This document shows positions 41,928 to 50,893 of a stretch of 58,353 bases of DNA, one piece after another. The position numbers and the translations under genes were made by a program. Within the stretch, counting starts at the first letter, position 1. Every line of letters begins with the position of its first letter. Location of the stretch: positions 1 through 58,353 of the forward strand of contig JAAYRU010000036.1 of the NCBI GenBank assembly GCA_012518615.1. Direction: 5' to 3'. This DNA comes from Christensenellaceae bacterium (GTDB lineage: Bacteria; Bacillota; Clostridia; Christensenellales; Aristaeellaceae). The notes below the pieces were generated by a model. The model made no database searches, was not told the DNA's origin, and worked only from the letters and a program-made list of their open reading frames with translations.

Positions 41928-43379
41928 ATGAACGACATTCTCCTCATATTAGATTATCACTCTAAGTATACGGAAGATATTGCCGAAAAGCTAAGGCTTG
42001 AGGGTATTGCATGTAGAATTCTCCCCGGTGACGCACTGCCCTCAGAGATACAGGCAATCTCCCCTCTTGGCATTATACTTGCAGGCGGCACAGGAGCGGA
42101 CTTCCCACTGTCTATAGACGGTAGGCTGCTGCATACGGGTATTCCAATCTTGGCGCTCGGTAACACCACGGCATCTGTATGCCTGCTTTTAAACGGCGAA
42201 ATAAAAGACACTACTATGCTTAAAAAAGTAGAAAATGTAAGCTTTCTGGCGTCTGTGCTAACCGAGCAGTTGCGTACAAGCCAGCGTATGCTCCATGCAA
42301 TAAATACGCTTGAACTTAGCAATGAGCTTAAGCCCATAGCCAAATGGAAGGACGAAATAATAGGCTTTAAGCACCAGGAGCTTAACCTTTTTGCTCTTGG
42401 ATTTCAGATAGAATCAAATGACCCGGACGGCAACCATATCCTCATGCGCTTTGCGATAGATATTTGCGGCTGCTCCAAATGGTGGAGCGAGTCAGCTCAC
42501 ATCGGGCTCATGCGCAGTCATATAGAAAAAACAGTAGGAGATGGAACTGCAATATGTGCAATTACCGGCGGGCTTGATAGCGGAGTTAGCGCCGTACTTG
42601 CCCATAAGGTATTGGGCGATAGGCTGCGCTGCATTTTTGTAGATACAGGTCTGCTAAGAGAAGGAGAGGTAGAATTTGTCTTAAAGCACTATAGGGATAA
42701 GGAAAACCTCTCAATAACCCTAATTAATGCGCAGGATGAATTTTTGGATGCGCTAAGTGGCATTATTAATGCCGAAGAAAAACAACAAACCATACTCAAC
42801 ACCATGCGTAGGGTTTTAAGCGAGGCGCTTGAGGGCGTTGAATATGATGCTGTTATAAGGGGCATAACCTGCGATGAAGTGCTTCGCTACGGCATGGTGG
42901 ATGCCATAGTTCCTACCGAAGGAAAAACCGTGATAGCCCCGCTTAAAGAGCTTTTTAAAAGCGAAGTGCGCTATGTCGCTGAAAAGCTCGGCATGTCCAA
43001 AGAGGTAACAAACGCTCAGTCCTTCCCGGGCACCGGTCTTGCGCTTAGGCTATACGGCGAAGTTACAAAAGAGCGCCTAAACCTGCTTAGGAAGGCTGAT
43101 AAAATATTTTCTGATGCCATATATGAAAGCGATCTGGCTAAAAAGCTATTTAAATTTTTCGCCTGCCTATTTCCTATGTTGGGTACCAAAAACGATGAAT
43201 ACCTTGTAAGTTTTCGCGCTATAACCACCGCCGATACAAGGGAAGGCGCATCGCTTGTGTTGCCTGCGCGCATACCCTTTGATTTAATTGAAGAATGTGC
43301 TAACAAGCTAACTGCGGAATGCCCTCAAATAGCCAGAGTCAACTATGACTTAACCTGCATTAGAATAGAAGTAGATTAA
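41928..43379 (+). CDS. GMP-synthase-like PP-loop protein with an inactive glutaminase domain
   Basis: A 483-residue homologue of GuaA. The N-terminal class-I glutaminase domain (about 1-180) is recognisable (LLILDYHSKYTEDIAEKLR, GIILAGG), but the catalytic Cys is Gly78 (LALGNTTAS replaces VCYGMQ) and the His is Gln160. The ATP-pyrophosphatase loop is AITGGLDSGVSAVLAHK at about 211-227, followed by CIFVDTGLLREGE. The HHNVGGLP segment is missing, FPGPGL is FPGTGLAL, and the terminal XMP-binding KPPATIEWE is absent. It therefore probably neither hydrolyses glutamine nor makes GMP in the normal way. It may use ammonia and an altered acceptor (inference). GGAGACC precedes the ATG. Confidence 0.85.
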   Translation: MNDILLILDYHSKYTEDIAEKLRLEGIACRILPGDALPSEIQAISPLGIILAGGTGADFPLSIDGRLLHTGIPILALGNTTASVCLLLNGEIKDTTMLKKVENVSFLASVLTEQLRTSQRMLHAINTLELSNELKPIAKWKDEIIGFKHQELNLFALGFQIESNDPDGNHILMRFAIDICGCSKWWSESAHIGLMRSHIEKTVGDGTAICAITGGLDSGVSAVLAHKVLGDRLRCIFVDTGLLREGEVEFVLKHYRDKENLSITLINAQDEFLDALSGIINAEEKQQTILNTMRRVLSEALEGVEYDAVIRGITCDEVLRYGMVDAIVPTEGKTVIAPLKELFKSEVRYVAEKLGMSKEVTNAQSFPGTGLALRLYGEVTKERLNLLRKADKIFSDAIYESDLAKKLFKFFACLFPMLGTKNDEYLVSFRAITTADTREGASLVLPARIPFDLIEECANKLTAECPQIARVNYDLTCIRIEVD

Positions 43380-43396
43380 CATAATAAAGGAGTTAT

Positions 43397-44206
43397 ATGC
43401 ACCTATCTAACCCGTCAGCCCCATTTCAGGGGATACCGAAAGAAGATGTATTCTTCGCCTCAAGCGACCAGTATGTTCAACTAGGCTATGGCTATTTAGT
43501 GCTTTCAATACAACCAAGGCTCTACCCCGATAGACCCTTACAAATCTATTTTCATATAGAGGCGCAGCCTTCTGCCCGCAGCATACTGCTAGGCGCGCTT
43601 CTTGGACGCACGGAGCAGATAAGAGCTATGTACCCAAACCTAAAGGGGCGAATATATGCACAGCTTCCTGCGGATGACTGGGAAATGCTTAACTTCTACA
43701 CAAGCTGCGGTTTTGTTTCGGATAACGCGGAAGAGGAGCATATTTTTTCTATACAGATTGATAGGGCTCCCTCGCCCCCTATGGGCTGTCAGTTCGCCTC
43801 AGTACCACTGCAAGATGTAAACCAATGTAATGAATTTTTAGCAAGATTAAACTCTAATAGGCTTTCGCCCATATCTATGGATTATCTTACTCTGCATATG
43901 CAGCAGCCCTATTTCATGGCGCTTGGCTTCTACAGAGGCGGTCAGCCGCTGGCTGAAATGATCATGTCAGGCTCAAGACAGGATGCTTCAGGGCTAATAA
44001 TGCTCTATGTACAGCCGGAATATAGAAGGCGTAAACTTGGCATCACTCTTGTAAATAGCGGATGTGCGCTGCTTAAAGCCAAGGGCGTTTCACAGTGCAT
44101 AGCGCAGATACATTCAAATAACCCGGCGCAAGTGGGCTTACTTAAAGCACTTGGCGCATCAAGAAGAAGAGTAGTATCCCTGCTACCCGGGATAAATATA
44201 GGCTAG
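43397..44206 (+). CDS. GNAT-family N-acetyltransferase, two-domain
   Basis: A 269-residue acetyltransferase. The C-terminal GNAT domain (about 140-269) has GLIMLYVQPEYRRRKLGITLVNSGCALLKAKG, which contains the acetyl-CoA loop RRRKLG, and IHSNNPAQVGLLKALGASRRR. The N-terminal half (about 40-125) also resembles GNAT but lacks a clear CoA loop. The acceptor is unknown. AAGGAG precedes the ATG, and it follows the GuaA-like gene by 17 bases. Its stop overlaps the stop of the convergent transporter gene by 4 bases (CTAG). Confidence 0.85.
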   Translation: MHLSNPSAPFQGIPKEDVFFASSDQYVQLGYGYLVLSIQPRLYPDRPLQIYFHIEAQPSARSILLGALLGRTEQIRAMYPNLKGRIYAQLPADDWEMLNFYTSCGFVSDNAEEEHIFSIQIDRAPSPPMGCQFASVPLQDVNQCNEFLARLNSNRLSPISMDYLTLHMQQPYFMALGFYRGGQPLAEMIMSGSRQDASGLIMLYVQPEYRRRKLGITLVNSGCALLKAKGVSQCIAQIHSNNPAQVGLLKALGASRRRVVSLLPGINIG

Positions 44207-45795
44207 CTGTACTGCTTTCTTCTAGACTGTTCAAGCTCCTCAAGGGGCTTTTTTGCGCCCCAGAGTATTACAAATCCGGCAATAAACAACGCCAATAGAC
44301 ACAGCGTACCTATTGAGGACCTGCCCGTTAGACCTGCTATAAAGGAGTATAGCAATGGACCTATTACACTTGCGAACTTTCCGAATATATCGAAAAATCC
44401 AAAGAACTCATTTGAGCGCTCCTTTGGTATTAGTTTACCATAATACGAACGGGATGTAGCCTGTATACCTCCCTGCACAGTACCTACCAATATTGCCATT
44501 GCCCAAAATAGCATGGTTGAAAAACGCTGTGCATCGCGGTATTCTTTTATAACACTATCATTTTCGCTTACGAATGCAATATTAGCGCTGTAAAGCTTTT
44601 CTTTTGCCTGCGTGGCTAAAGCTTTGTCGCTATCTGTAATATTTTCCCATGTAATATCAAGCTTTTGAAGCCCCTCGGCATTCTCATCGCGAAGAAGTGA
44701 GCGGCTTTTTTGCATATAAGTTGACAATGCAGTTTTTGAAGCTGAGGCATTTTCAAAACTAAAATCTAATTCTGATATGGCTTTTTCACTATGGCTCTCA
44801 TATGCAGCATTATAGCCATCCTGATGGGGTTCTAAGGTATAGCCCATAATAAAGCCCACAAAACATATGAACATGTATACCGCAATTGCCGCCATAAGCG
44901 CCTTGCGGGTGCTTATTTTCTGCGCCACCTTAGCAAACAGTATTGAGCATGGCATGGCGACTATCTGGGTTATAAGCAGCGCTAATATCATACCTACGGC
45001 GCCAAGCCCAAGCGCAGTACCGTAAGCAGTGGATACACTTATTATAGTTCCAACGCCATCTATATAGAAGAAATATGCCAGTATGAAAAGCATCATGCCT
45101 TTTTCATTCATTATATCTTTAAATGTTAGAAGAACATTTGAAAACACCTGTTTTATTGTAGGTCTAACATCAGTATCCTTATAGTGCTGATGATGCACAT
45201 TTTTAATAAAGGGAATTGAAAAAACAAGCCACCATACAGAGGTGATTATTATAGAAAATTTCTGTGCAACAGGGCTTCCGTAGCCAAGCCATAGAAGCAT
45301 AGCTATTGATAGCACAAAGGGTATGGTAGAACCGCCTATATAGCCCATAGCATAGCCCCAGGCGGATACCTTGTCCATGCGATCGTCGCTTGTGACATCT
45401 GTTAAAAAGGAATCATAAAATAGATTGGCGCCTGAAAAACCTATTCTAGAAATAATGTAAAATACAAGCATTATTTTCCAGTTATCAGTAAGTGCCAAGA
45501 AGAAGGTAAACACCACTCCAAGAAGCATGAAGGAAGTAAAGAGCTTTTTCTTCATACCTTTGTAATCGGCAGCGGCGCCCATAATAGGAGCAAGCAAAGC
45601 TATAATAAATGTTGCAATGCTAGTGCCGTAGCCCCACCACATATCCCCGGAAGTGCCGGCAATTGAAACAAAAATCGTGGGGAATATCGCCGCCATAATA
45701 TTTGTAGCGTATACGCTATTTGCCCAGTCGTATAATATCCAGCTTTTTTCCGCTTTGGTAAAACCTCTATCCTTATTCGTTTTTATAGCGCTCAT
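44203..45795 (-). CDS. MFS transporter, UMF1/Atg22-like, with a large loop insertion
   Basis: A 530-residue membrane transporter. The N-terminus KSWILYDWANSVYATNIMAAIFP is the UMF1-family mark. About 12 hydrophobic segments are present. Between helices near residues 325 and 435 lies a soluble insertion of about 105 residues (HQDGYNAAYESHSEKA to VIKEYRDAQRF), mostly helical and acidic, which makes the protein longer than most members (about 430). The segment GTVQGGIQATSRSYYGKLIPKERSNEFFGFF is typical of the family. The substrate is unknown. GGAGGTGG precedes the ATG. Confidence 0.9.
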   Translation of the reverse strand: MSAIKTNKDRGFTKAEKSWILYDWANSVYATNIMAAIFPTIFVSIAGTSGDMWWGYGTSIATFIIALLAPIMGAAADYKGMKKKLFTSFMLLGVVFTFFLALTDNWKIMLVFYIISRIGFSGANLFYDSFLTDVTSDDRMDKVSAWGYAMGYIGGSTIPFVLSIAMLLWLGYGSPVAQKFSIIITSVWWLVFSIPFIKNVHHQHYKDTDVRPTIKQVFSNVLLTFKDIMNEKGMMLFILAYFFYIDGVGTIISVSTAYGTALGLGAVGMILALLITQIVAMPCSILFAKVAQKISTRKALMAAIAVYMFICFVGFIMGYTLEPHQDGYNAAYESHSEKAISELDFSFENASASKTALSTYMQKSRSLLRDENAEGLQKLDITWENITDSDKALATQAKEKLYSANIAFVSENDSVIKEYRDAQRFSTMLFWAMAILVGTVQGGIQATSRSYYGKLIPKERSNEFFGFFDIFGKFASVIGPLLYSFIAGLTGRSSIGTLCLLALFIAGFVILWGAKKPLEELEQSRRKQYS

Positions 45796-45839
45796 AAGCC
45801 ACCTCCAAATAATGCTACAAGGATTGTAGCAATTATACT

Positions 45840-46112
45840 AAAATATTACAACTGTATTCAACAAATTTCATGTAATAAATAATATAAATTAATTTTGCTT
45901 ACAACAATTTAACATTATAAATAGTTCTGCATATTTATTCATAGACAGGGCTATGTGTTGTGGGATTTGAAACCACAACCACAAGCTGTGGGAATAAAAC
46001 TTATCAACAGGAAAAAACATGCAGAAAATATTTATCCACAGCCATCCTTGCAAATAATTAGCTTATATGTTAGTATTCCTCTGTAAGTTGGAGCCTGCCA
46101 TTGTTATCCACA
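45840..46112. other. Probable replication origin (oriC) upstream of dnaA
   Basis: A very AT-rich stretch (about 45840-45945) could be the unwinding element. It is followed by DnaA boxes: TTATCCACA at 46032-46040 and 46104-46112 (perfect), TTATCAACA at 46001-46009 (one mismatch), and weaker reverse-strand matches TGTGGGAAT (45987-45995) and TGTGGGATT (45959-45967). The region lies directly before dnaA, as in most Bacillota. Confidence 0.8.
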
Positions 46113-46205
46113 AAGGCATGGTCTTTACACCGGCAATATTACTGCGGTGTATTTTTTACCCTTTTCTTGATTTTTTATGTATTATTATTACTTGGGGGAA
46201 CTAGG

Positions 46206-47528
46206 TTGGAGACTAAAAACATCTGGGCAAACGCATGTACTTTACTCCGTAATGAAATGGCTGAAGTTACATACAAAACATGGATAGAATCCGCGTTAAA
46301 GCCTCTTAACATAGTTGAGGATAAATTTTATTTAGAGGCGGTAACAAATTATTACCACCAGTTTGTTTCCTCCCGCTATGAACCTTTGATAACCGATGTT
46401 GTATCAAAGGTTGTAGGTAGGAACATAAAAGTTATAATGCTCGCCCCCGAGCAGGCGGAGGATTTCCGCAACGGAAAGCTTAATGAGAATAAAAACACAG
46501 CCTATAGTTTAAACCCTAAATATACTTTCAGTACATTTGTAGTTGGCAGCGGAAACCGTTTTGCGCATGCCGCCTCACTTGCAGTAGCCGACGCACCCGC
46601 TGACGCATATAACCCCCTGTTTTTATACGGCGGTGTGGGGCTTGGCAAAACTCACCTTATGCACGCTATAGGCCATTATGTTACCAATGAAAAGCCGGGT
46701 ACAAGGCTAGTGTACTGCACTAGCGAGCAGTTTACCACCGAGCTTGTTTCGGCCATACAATCAAACCGCAACGCACAGTTTAGGGATAAATACAGAGGGG
46801 TTGATGTACTCCTTATAGACGATATACAGTTTATTGCAGGCAGAGATTCCACTCAGGAGGAATTTTTTCATACCTTCAACGCTCTACATAATGCAGGCAA
46901 GCAGATAGTAATCACCAGCGATAGACCGCCAAAAGAAATAGCCAAACTTGAGGAGCGCCTTCGCAGCAGGTTTGAGTGGGGATTAATTGCCGATATACAA
47001 CCCCCAGATATGGATACCAGAGTTGCCATACTACGCCAAAAGGCAAAGGATACCAACATGTCTATAGGCGATGATGTTCTTGAAGCCATAGCCCTTCGGG
47101 TAGAAAACAATATACGCGAACTTGAAGGCACGCTTACTCGCCTTTCTGCGTACGCAGCTCTTAACGCAACCTTTGATATAACTATGGAACTTGCAGAGGA
47201 AGCTCTAAAAGATATATTCATGGAAAGGGAGAGTTACGCCATCACCTGTGAAGACATACTAGATGCTGTAAGCAGCTATTATTCTCTGTCTACAGATGAG
47301 CTGTGCGGTCCTAAAAGAAGCCGAAGCATAGCCATACCAAGGCAAGTAGTTATGTACCTTTGTAGAGAATTAACCGAAGCATCGCTCCCCGGAATAGGTC
47401 AAATGCTAGGCGGAAGGGACCACAGCACGGTTCTGCACGGTTACAGGCGTATAGAAGAGATGATGGAAAGCACCCCCACCTTGCGCGCAGCAGTTGATGA
47501 TATAAGCAAAAAGCTAATCAGGTCTTAA
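46206..47528 (+). CDS. dnaA: Replication initiator DnaA
   Basis: A 440-residue initiator. I start it at TTG 46206 (GGGGGAAC about 8 bases upstream), which gives the standard N-terminus LETKNIWANACTLLRNEMAEVTYKTW. The longer frame from 46101 would add 35 hydrophobic residues encoded inside the DnaA-box region. Domain I spans about 1-85. The AAA+ domain has Walker A GGVGLGKTHL, Walker B VLLIDDIQFIAG and sensor segments. Domain IV has the box-binding signature GGRDHSTVLHGYRRIEE. Unusually, dnaN does not follow; a convergent rpsR does. Confidence 0.97.
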   Translation: METKNIWANACTLLRNEMAEVTYKTWIESALKPLNIVEDKFYLEAVTNYYHQFVSSRYEPLITDVVSKVVGRNIKVIMLAPEQAEDFRNGKLNENKNTAYSLNPKYTFSTFVVGSGNRFAHAASLAVADAPADAYNPLFLYGGVGLGKTHLMHAIGHYVTNEKPGTRLVYCTSEQFTTELVSAIQSNRNAQFRDKYRGVDVLLIDDIQFIAGRDSTQEEFFHTFNALHNAGKQIVITSDRPPKEIAKLEERLRSRFEWGLIADIQPPDMDTRVAILRQKAKDTNMSIGDDVLEAIALRVENNIRELEGTLTRLSAYAALNATFDITMELAEEALKDIFMERESYAITCEDILDAVSSYYSLSTDELCGPKRSRSIAIPRQVVMYLCRELTEASLPGIGQMLGGRDHSTVLHGYRRIEEMMESTPTLRAAVDDISKKLIRS

Positions 47529-47572
47529 TTAGTTTACTCACTTCTCCTTTAGTACATACACCCTCCAAAAGC

Positions 47573-47603
47573 AAAAACACCGCCAGCTAATGCGGTGTTT
47601 TTA
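47573..47603. terminator. Bidirectional terminator between dnaA and rpsR
   Basis: Stem AACACCGC with GCGGTGTT around CAGCTAAT, with an A-run before and a T-run after. Confidence 0.85.
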
Positions 47604-47615
47604 AATAATTATTTA

Positions 47616-47870
47616 TTAATCTATAGAGTATGGCAACAGGGCTATTGCACGGGCGCGCTTTATAGCAGCTGCTAACTGGCGCTGATGCTTTGCACATGCA
47701 CCTGACATGCGGCGGGGCGCAATTTTGCCCCTTTCTGTCATATACCTTCTAAGACGGTTTACATCTTTGTAATCGATATACTCAATCTTGCCGGCACAGA
47801 AGTCGCATACTCTCCTGCGTGGACGCCTGCCCCTTGGGCGCGGTCTACGCTCTTGACGTGCTTCCGACAT
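47616..47870 (-). CDS. rpsR: Ribosomal protein S18
   Basis: An 84-residue small-subunit protein. It has a basic N-terminal extension ([12 protein letters not shown]), then [60 protein letters not shown]. The Cys residues (CDFC, plus Cys of SGAC and nearby His) match the zinc-binding C+ form of S18. Last gene of rpsF-ssb-rpsR. AAGGAGG precedes the ATG. Confidence 0.97.
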   Translation of the reverse strand: MSEARQERRPRPRGRRPRRRVCDFCAGKIEYIDYKDVNRLRRYMTERGKIAPRRMSGACAKHQRQLAAAIKRARAIALLPYSID

Positions 47871-47904
47871 AGTATCCTCCTTTTAATTTTAAGGCAATAA
47901 TTCT

Positions 47905-48318
47905 TTAGAACGGAAGATCCTCATCATCCACCTGCACAAAGCCGGTATTTCCCTGTTGGGCAGGAATATCGTTATACTGACTATCCCCCTGCTCTCCCCT
48001 TGGGGTAAGGAATTCGACTTCATCAGCGGTTACTTCAAGGCTGTATCTTTGCTGACCATCGTTTCCGGTATAGTTCTGCACATAGAAAGTACCAACTACA
48101 CCAACCTTCCTGCCTTTTGCAAGGTAGCGGTGGCAGTTTTCCCCAAGCTGCCGCCATGCGGAAACTCTAAAGAAATCTGCTTCTTGTTGACCGGCTTCAG
48201 CCCCGCCGAAACGTCGCCTGTTGACAGCCACAGTAAACGAACAAACGCTTACACCGTTTGGCGTGGTGCGCAGTTCTGGATCTCGCGTCAGGTTGCCTAT
48301 TATGAAAATCTTGTTCAA
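47905..48318 (-). CDS. ssb: Single-stranded DNA-binding protein
   Basis: A 137-residue SSB. The OB fold (about 1-105) starts MNKIFIIGNLTRDPELRTTPNG and has the tetramer-type FRVSAWRQLGENCHRYLAKGRKV segment. A short Gln/Gly/Asp-rich linker leads to the acidic tip DDEDLPF, which contacts replication and repair partners such as RecQ. It lies between rpsF and rpsR, the conserved Bacillota arrangement. Confidence 0.97.
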   Translation of the reverse strand: MNKIFIIGNLTRDPELRTTPNGVSVCSFTVAVNRRRFGGAEAGQQEADFFRVSAWRQLGENCHRYLAKGRKVGVVGTFYVQNYTGNDGQQRYSLEVTADEVEFLTPRGEQGDSQYNDIPAQQGNTGFVQVDDEDLPF

Positions 48319-48332
48319 GTGCTGCCTCCTAA

Positions 48333-48719
48333 TTATTCTTCCTGTTGTTCAGGCGCTTCTGCTTCTTGAGCCTTTGGCGAAGCTTCTCTTGCATACATTT
48401 TCTGCTGTTGAGCCTTGGGTTTAACTCTGCTTGTTTTAACCTCAATACGGGTTGTAAGGTAACGCAAAATATCGTCGGATATTTCGAGTATACGCTCAAT
48501 CTCTTTTGGCACTTCAGGATTGGCGGTATATCTTAACAACACATAATGGCCATCGGGTTTATCATTAATCTCGTAGGCTAAGCGGCGTTTTCCCCACTCC
48601 TCTACAACTTCTATCTCTCCGCCGTTTTGAGAGATGGTTTCGCTTACGCGTGTAATTAGCGCTTTGCGAGCTTCTTCATCAAGAGCGGTATCGATAATGT
48701 AGATTAGTTCATACTTCAT
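48333..48719 (-). CDS. rpsF: Ribosomal protein S6
   Basis: A 128-residue S6. The core (about 1-95) starts MKYELIYIIDTALDEEARKALI and contains GKRRLAYEINDKPDGHYVLLRYTA. The C-terminal extension is Lys/Gln/Glu-rich (about 100-128). First gene of rpsF-ssb-rpsR; a structured leader with a CCG next to a stem lies just upstream, consistent with feedback by the S6:S18 complex. AGGAGGTG precedes the ATG. Confidence 0.97.
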   Translation of the reverse strand: MKYELIYIIDTALDEEARKALITRVSETISQNGGEIEVVEEWGKRRLAYEINDKPDGHYVLLRYTANPEVPKEIERILEISDDILRYLTTRIEVKTSRVKPKAQQQKMYAREASPKAQEAEAPEQQEE

Positions 48720-48732
48720 TCTTTCACCTCCT

Positions 48733-48775
48733 CACGGACATTAGGCGCCGCACAAGCGGCGCAAGGATGTGCCAC
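48733..48775 (-). promoter_or_regulatory. Putative S6:S18 autoregulatory mRNA leader
   Basis: A perfect hairpin GCGCCGC-loop-GCGGCGC (48745-48762) is extended by ACAU/AUGU pairing (48767-48770 with 48738-48741), followed on the mRNA by CCG (48735-48737) just before the ribosome site. A CCG beside such a stem is the reported recognition feature of S6:S18 leaders. Assignment by position and shape, not by alignment. Confidence 0.55.
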
Positions 48776-48888
48776 CAAAGTATATTACACTATTTGAACT
48801 ATAATTGCAAATGCTTGAATGTGTTTTTTGCTTATAAAATTTTTCAGTTGAATATAAAAATGGATTCCCCTTGATAAAAGTAGAAAAA

Positions 48889-49419
48889 TCATGCCGTTTT
48901 AAGTTTCAATGCACTTTGCAGCCTCGGAACAAGCAGCGAAGCGGATATAATTTTTACTATATCTCCGGGGATGAACGGTATAACGCAGTAACCTAGACTT
49001 TGAATAATACCTATGTTTGTAAGCTTAACGAACCATAATGTGCCAAATGTGTAACAGCCAATAAGTCCAAACAGCATAGCTGCCATTCTTTTTATAGGGC
49101 TGTTGGTTTTTTCACGCGAAATGCCTATTATAAGAGTACATAGCAAATAACCTATAAGATAGCCCCCCGTTTTACCAAGCAAGCTTGAAGGACCTGCCCT
49201 AAAGCCCGCAAACACAGGCACTCCTACAAGACCTAGTAGCAGGTATATAAGAACGGCAACCATACTCTGTTTTAGGGGCAACAACATAGCGCACATAAAA
49301 ACCGCAAAAAGCGCTAGGTTTATGGGTACACCCATAGGCAGCGGTATTGCTATCTGCGAACATACCGCTATAAGAGCAACAAACAGTGCTATTTGTGTTA
49401 TACGCTTAGTATCAACCAA
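48889..49419 (-). CDS. bioY: Biotin transporter BioY
   Basis: A 176-residue membrane S-component for biotin uptake, with about six hydrophobic segments. It starts DTKRITQIALFVALIAVCSQIAIPLP and has the family signature FRAGPSSLLGKTGGYLIGY. The ECF ATPases and EcfT are not in the window, so it either works with a shared energising module or alone. AAGGAGG precedes the ATG. It lies downstream of the cysteine-desulfidase-like gene with a 68-base gap. Confidence 0.95.
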   Translation of the reverse strand: MVDTKRITQIALFVALIAVCSQIAIPLPMGVPINLALFAVFMCAMLLPLKQSMVAVLIYLLLGLVGVPVFAGFRAGPSSLLGKTGGYLIGYLLCTLIIGISREKTNSPIKRMAAMLFGLIGCYTFGTLWFVKLTNIGIIQSLGYCVIPFIPGDIVKIISASLLVPRLQSALKLKTA

Positions 49420-49487
49420 TTGTGCCTCCTTAAAATGTTCTCAGTGTTTAAAGTATAATTCCGTCGGTCTATAATTTTCCGTGTATA

Positions 49488-50759
49488 TCAATCATTCGCC
49501 TGCCTAATTATTATATTAAGTATAACATCATCGGTACCTTTCATACCGTATTTTGCCATCTCTCCTATATTGCGAACGGTAGTATCTACATTTTTACCCA
49601 CTATACCATCTAGCGGCTGGAAAACTCTGCCTTCTTTAGCCATTTCATAGGCGGCAAATGCAGTATTAACAGCGGAAATTATCTTAAGAGCGCAGGAATC
49701 CTTAGCGCCATCGCATACTATACCACCTGCTGAAACAAGGGAATTTGTTAGAGTACCCTCTATTACATCAAAACTTTCCCCCAGCATATATGCTATTGCA
49801 CTCACTGATGCAGATGCAGCATTAACTACACTGCAAAACGCTGAAAGCTTGCCTATAAACTGCTTTTGATAAAGCGCAGTCAGGTCTGAAAACGCCAGTG
49901 CGCGGAGCATTTTTTCTTCATCTATACCTAGCTTTTTAGCAACATAAACTACAGGTACCGAACAAGTTATGCCTTGATTGCCGCTACCGCAGCATATCAT
50001 AGCGGGGAGTTCACAGCCGCCCATTCTGGCATCGCTTGCGGCAGCATTGTATGCAGCTGCCTGCATAAAAATATTATCACCCGCGCTTTTAAGCATAGTC
50101 CTGCCAACCTGTTGCCCCCAAGGGTTATTCATACCTTCCTTTGCTATTGCTGTATTCATTTCCGCCTGTTTCTTTAGCCTATCGTATAAATCCTTGTTTT
50201 TACTAAAATCAACAGTGTCGGCAAATTCTTTTATGCTTTCAAGGCTAAGAAAATCCAGCGTGTCTTGACTGTCAGACTCTTCTTTAGCTGTAACTTGTTT
50301 TATAATCTCCCCATCTAAAGATAAGCAGCTTATATTGTCATGCGCTTTTTCTATTGTAGCTTCCGCAATATGGTTATCCGTTTCAACACGCACTTTAACA
50401 TATACGCCGCTTTCCTCCTTAGCATAATGAAGGCTTACCTTTCCATCTTCAATAAGCCTAACAGCGGAGGATAACACCTCATCATCTACCGCCGAAAGTA
50501 CTTCTAGCTTTTTGTCGGGGCTTTTAGTCAGCACTCCCAAAGTCGCTGCAATAAGAATGCCTTTTCTGCCTCCCGATGCGGGTACGAATACAGAATTAGC
50601 ATTTTTAATCATAGACCCGCTCGCATATATAAGTATTTTTCGGGGTGTTTCTTTCGCCAATTGCCCCGCCGCGGCGCCCGCCAGCGCGATGGCAATTGGC
50701 TCAGTACAGCCCATCGCCGGCTTAAGTTCAGCCAGCAGTAGCTCTTTAAAAGCCTTCAT
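49488..50759 (-). CDS. L-cysteine desulfidase / UPF0597 (YhaM, CyuA) family
   Basis: A 423-residue cytoplasmic protein. Family marks: MGCTEPIAIALAGAAAG at about 16-32 (its Cys is a proposed Fe-S ligand), VFVPASGGRKGILIAATLG, and ICCGSGNQGITCSVPVVYVA. A late Cys region (GIVCDGAKDSCALKI) holds the other candidate ligands. Relatives degrade L-cysteine to pyruvate, ammonia and sulfide; the family also resembles L-serine dehydratase alpha subunits. The gene starts with GGGAGG close to the ATG. A small dyad lies upstream at 50780-50794. Confidence 0.9.
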   Translation of the reverse strand: MKAFKELLLAELKPAMGCTEPIAIALAGAAAGQLAKETPRKILIYASGSMIKNANSVFVPASGGRKGILIAATLGVLTKSPDKKLEVLSAVDDEVLSSAVRLIEDGKVSLHYAKEESGVYVKVRVETDNHIAEATIEKAHDNISCLSLDGEIIKQVTAKEESDSQDTLDFLSLESIKEFADTVDFSKNKDLYDRLKKQAEMNTAIAKEGMNNPWGQQVGRTMLKSAGDNIFMQAAAYNAAASDARMGGCELPAMICCGSGNQGITCSVPVVYVAKKLGIDEEKMLRALAFSDLTALYQKQFIGKLSAFCSVVNAASASVSAIAYMLGESFDVIEGTLTNSLVSAGGIVCDGAKDSCALKIISAVNTAFAAYEMAKEGRVFQPLDGIVGKNVDTTVRNIGEMAKYGMKGTDDVILNIIIRQAND

Positions 50760-50779
50760 TTTTACCTCCCGTTTAACAT

Positions 50780-50794
50780 TTGCATACTATGCAA
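50780..50794. promoter_or_regulatory. Dyad upstream of the cysteine-desulfidase-like gene
   Basis: A perfect TTGCAT-ACT-ATGCAA palindrome in the 134-base gap, 21 bases before the ATG. It could be an operator; no regulator is encoded next to it. Confidence 0.4.
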
Positions 50795-50893
50795 TTGTTT
50801 TCTTGGCAATAATGGTACACTTCATTTTCGTTTTCGTCAACGGGAATAAACGGGGTCAGTAATTGCATGGATTTTAGGCTCCTCTCCTTAATA

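Noticed and set aside
46101-46205. In-frame N-terminal extension of dnaA with a hydrophobic stretch
   Set aside because: It starts inside a perfect DnaA box, is not like any DnaA N-terminus, and the TTG at 46206 has a ribosome site and the family start.
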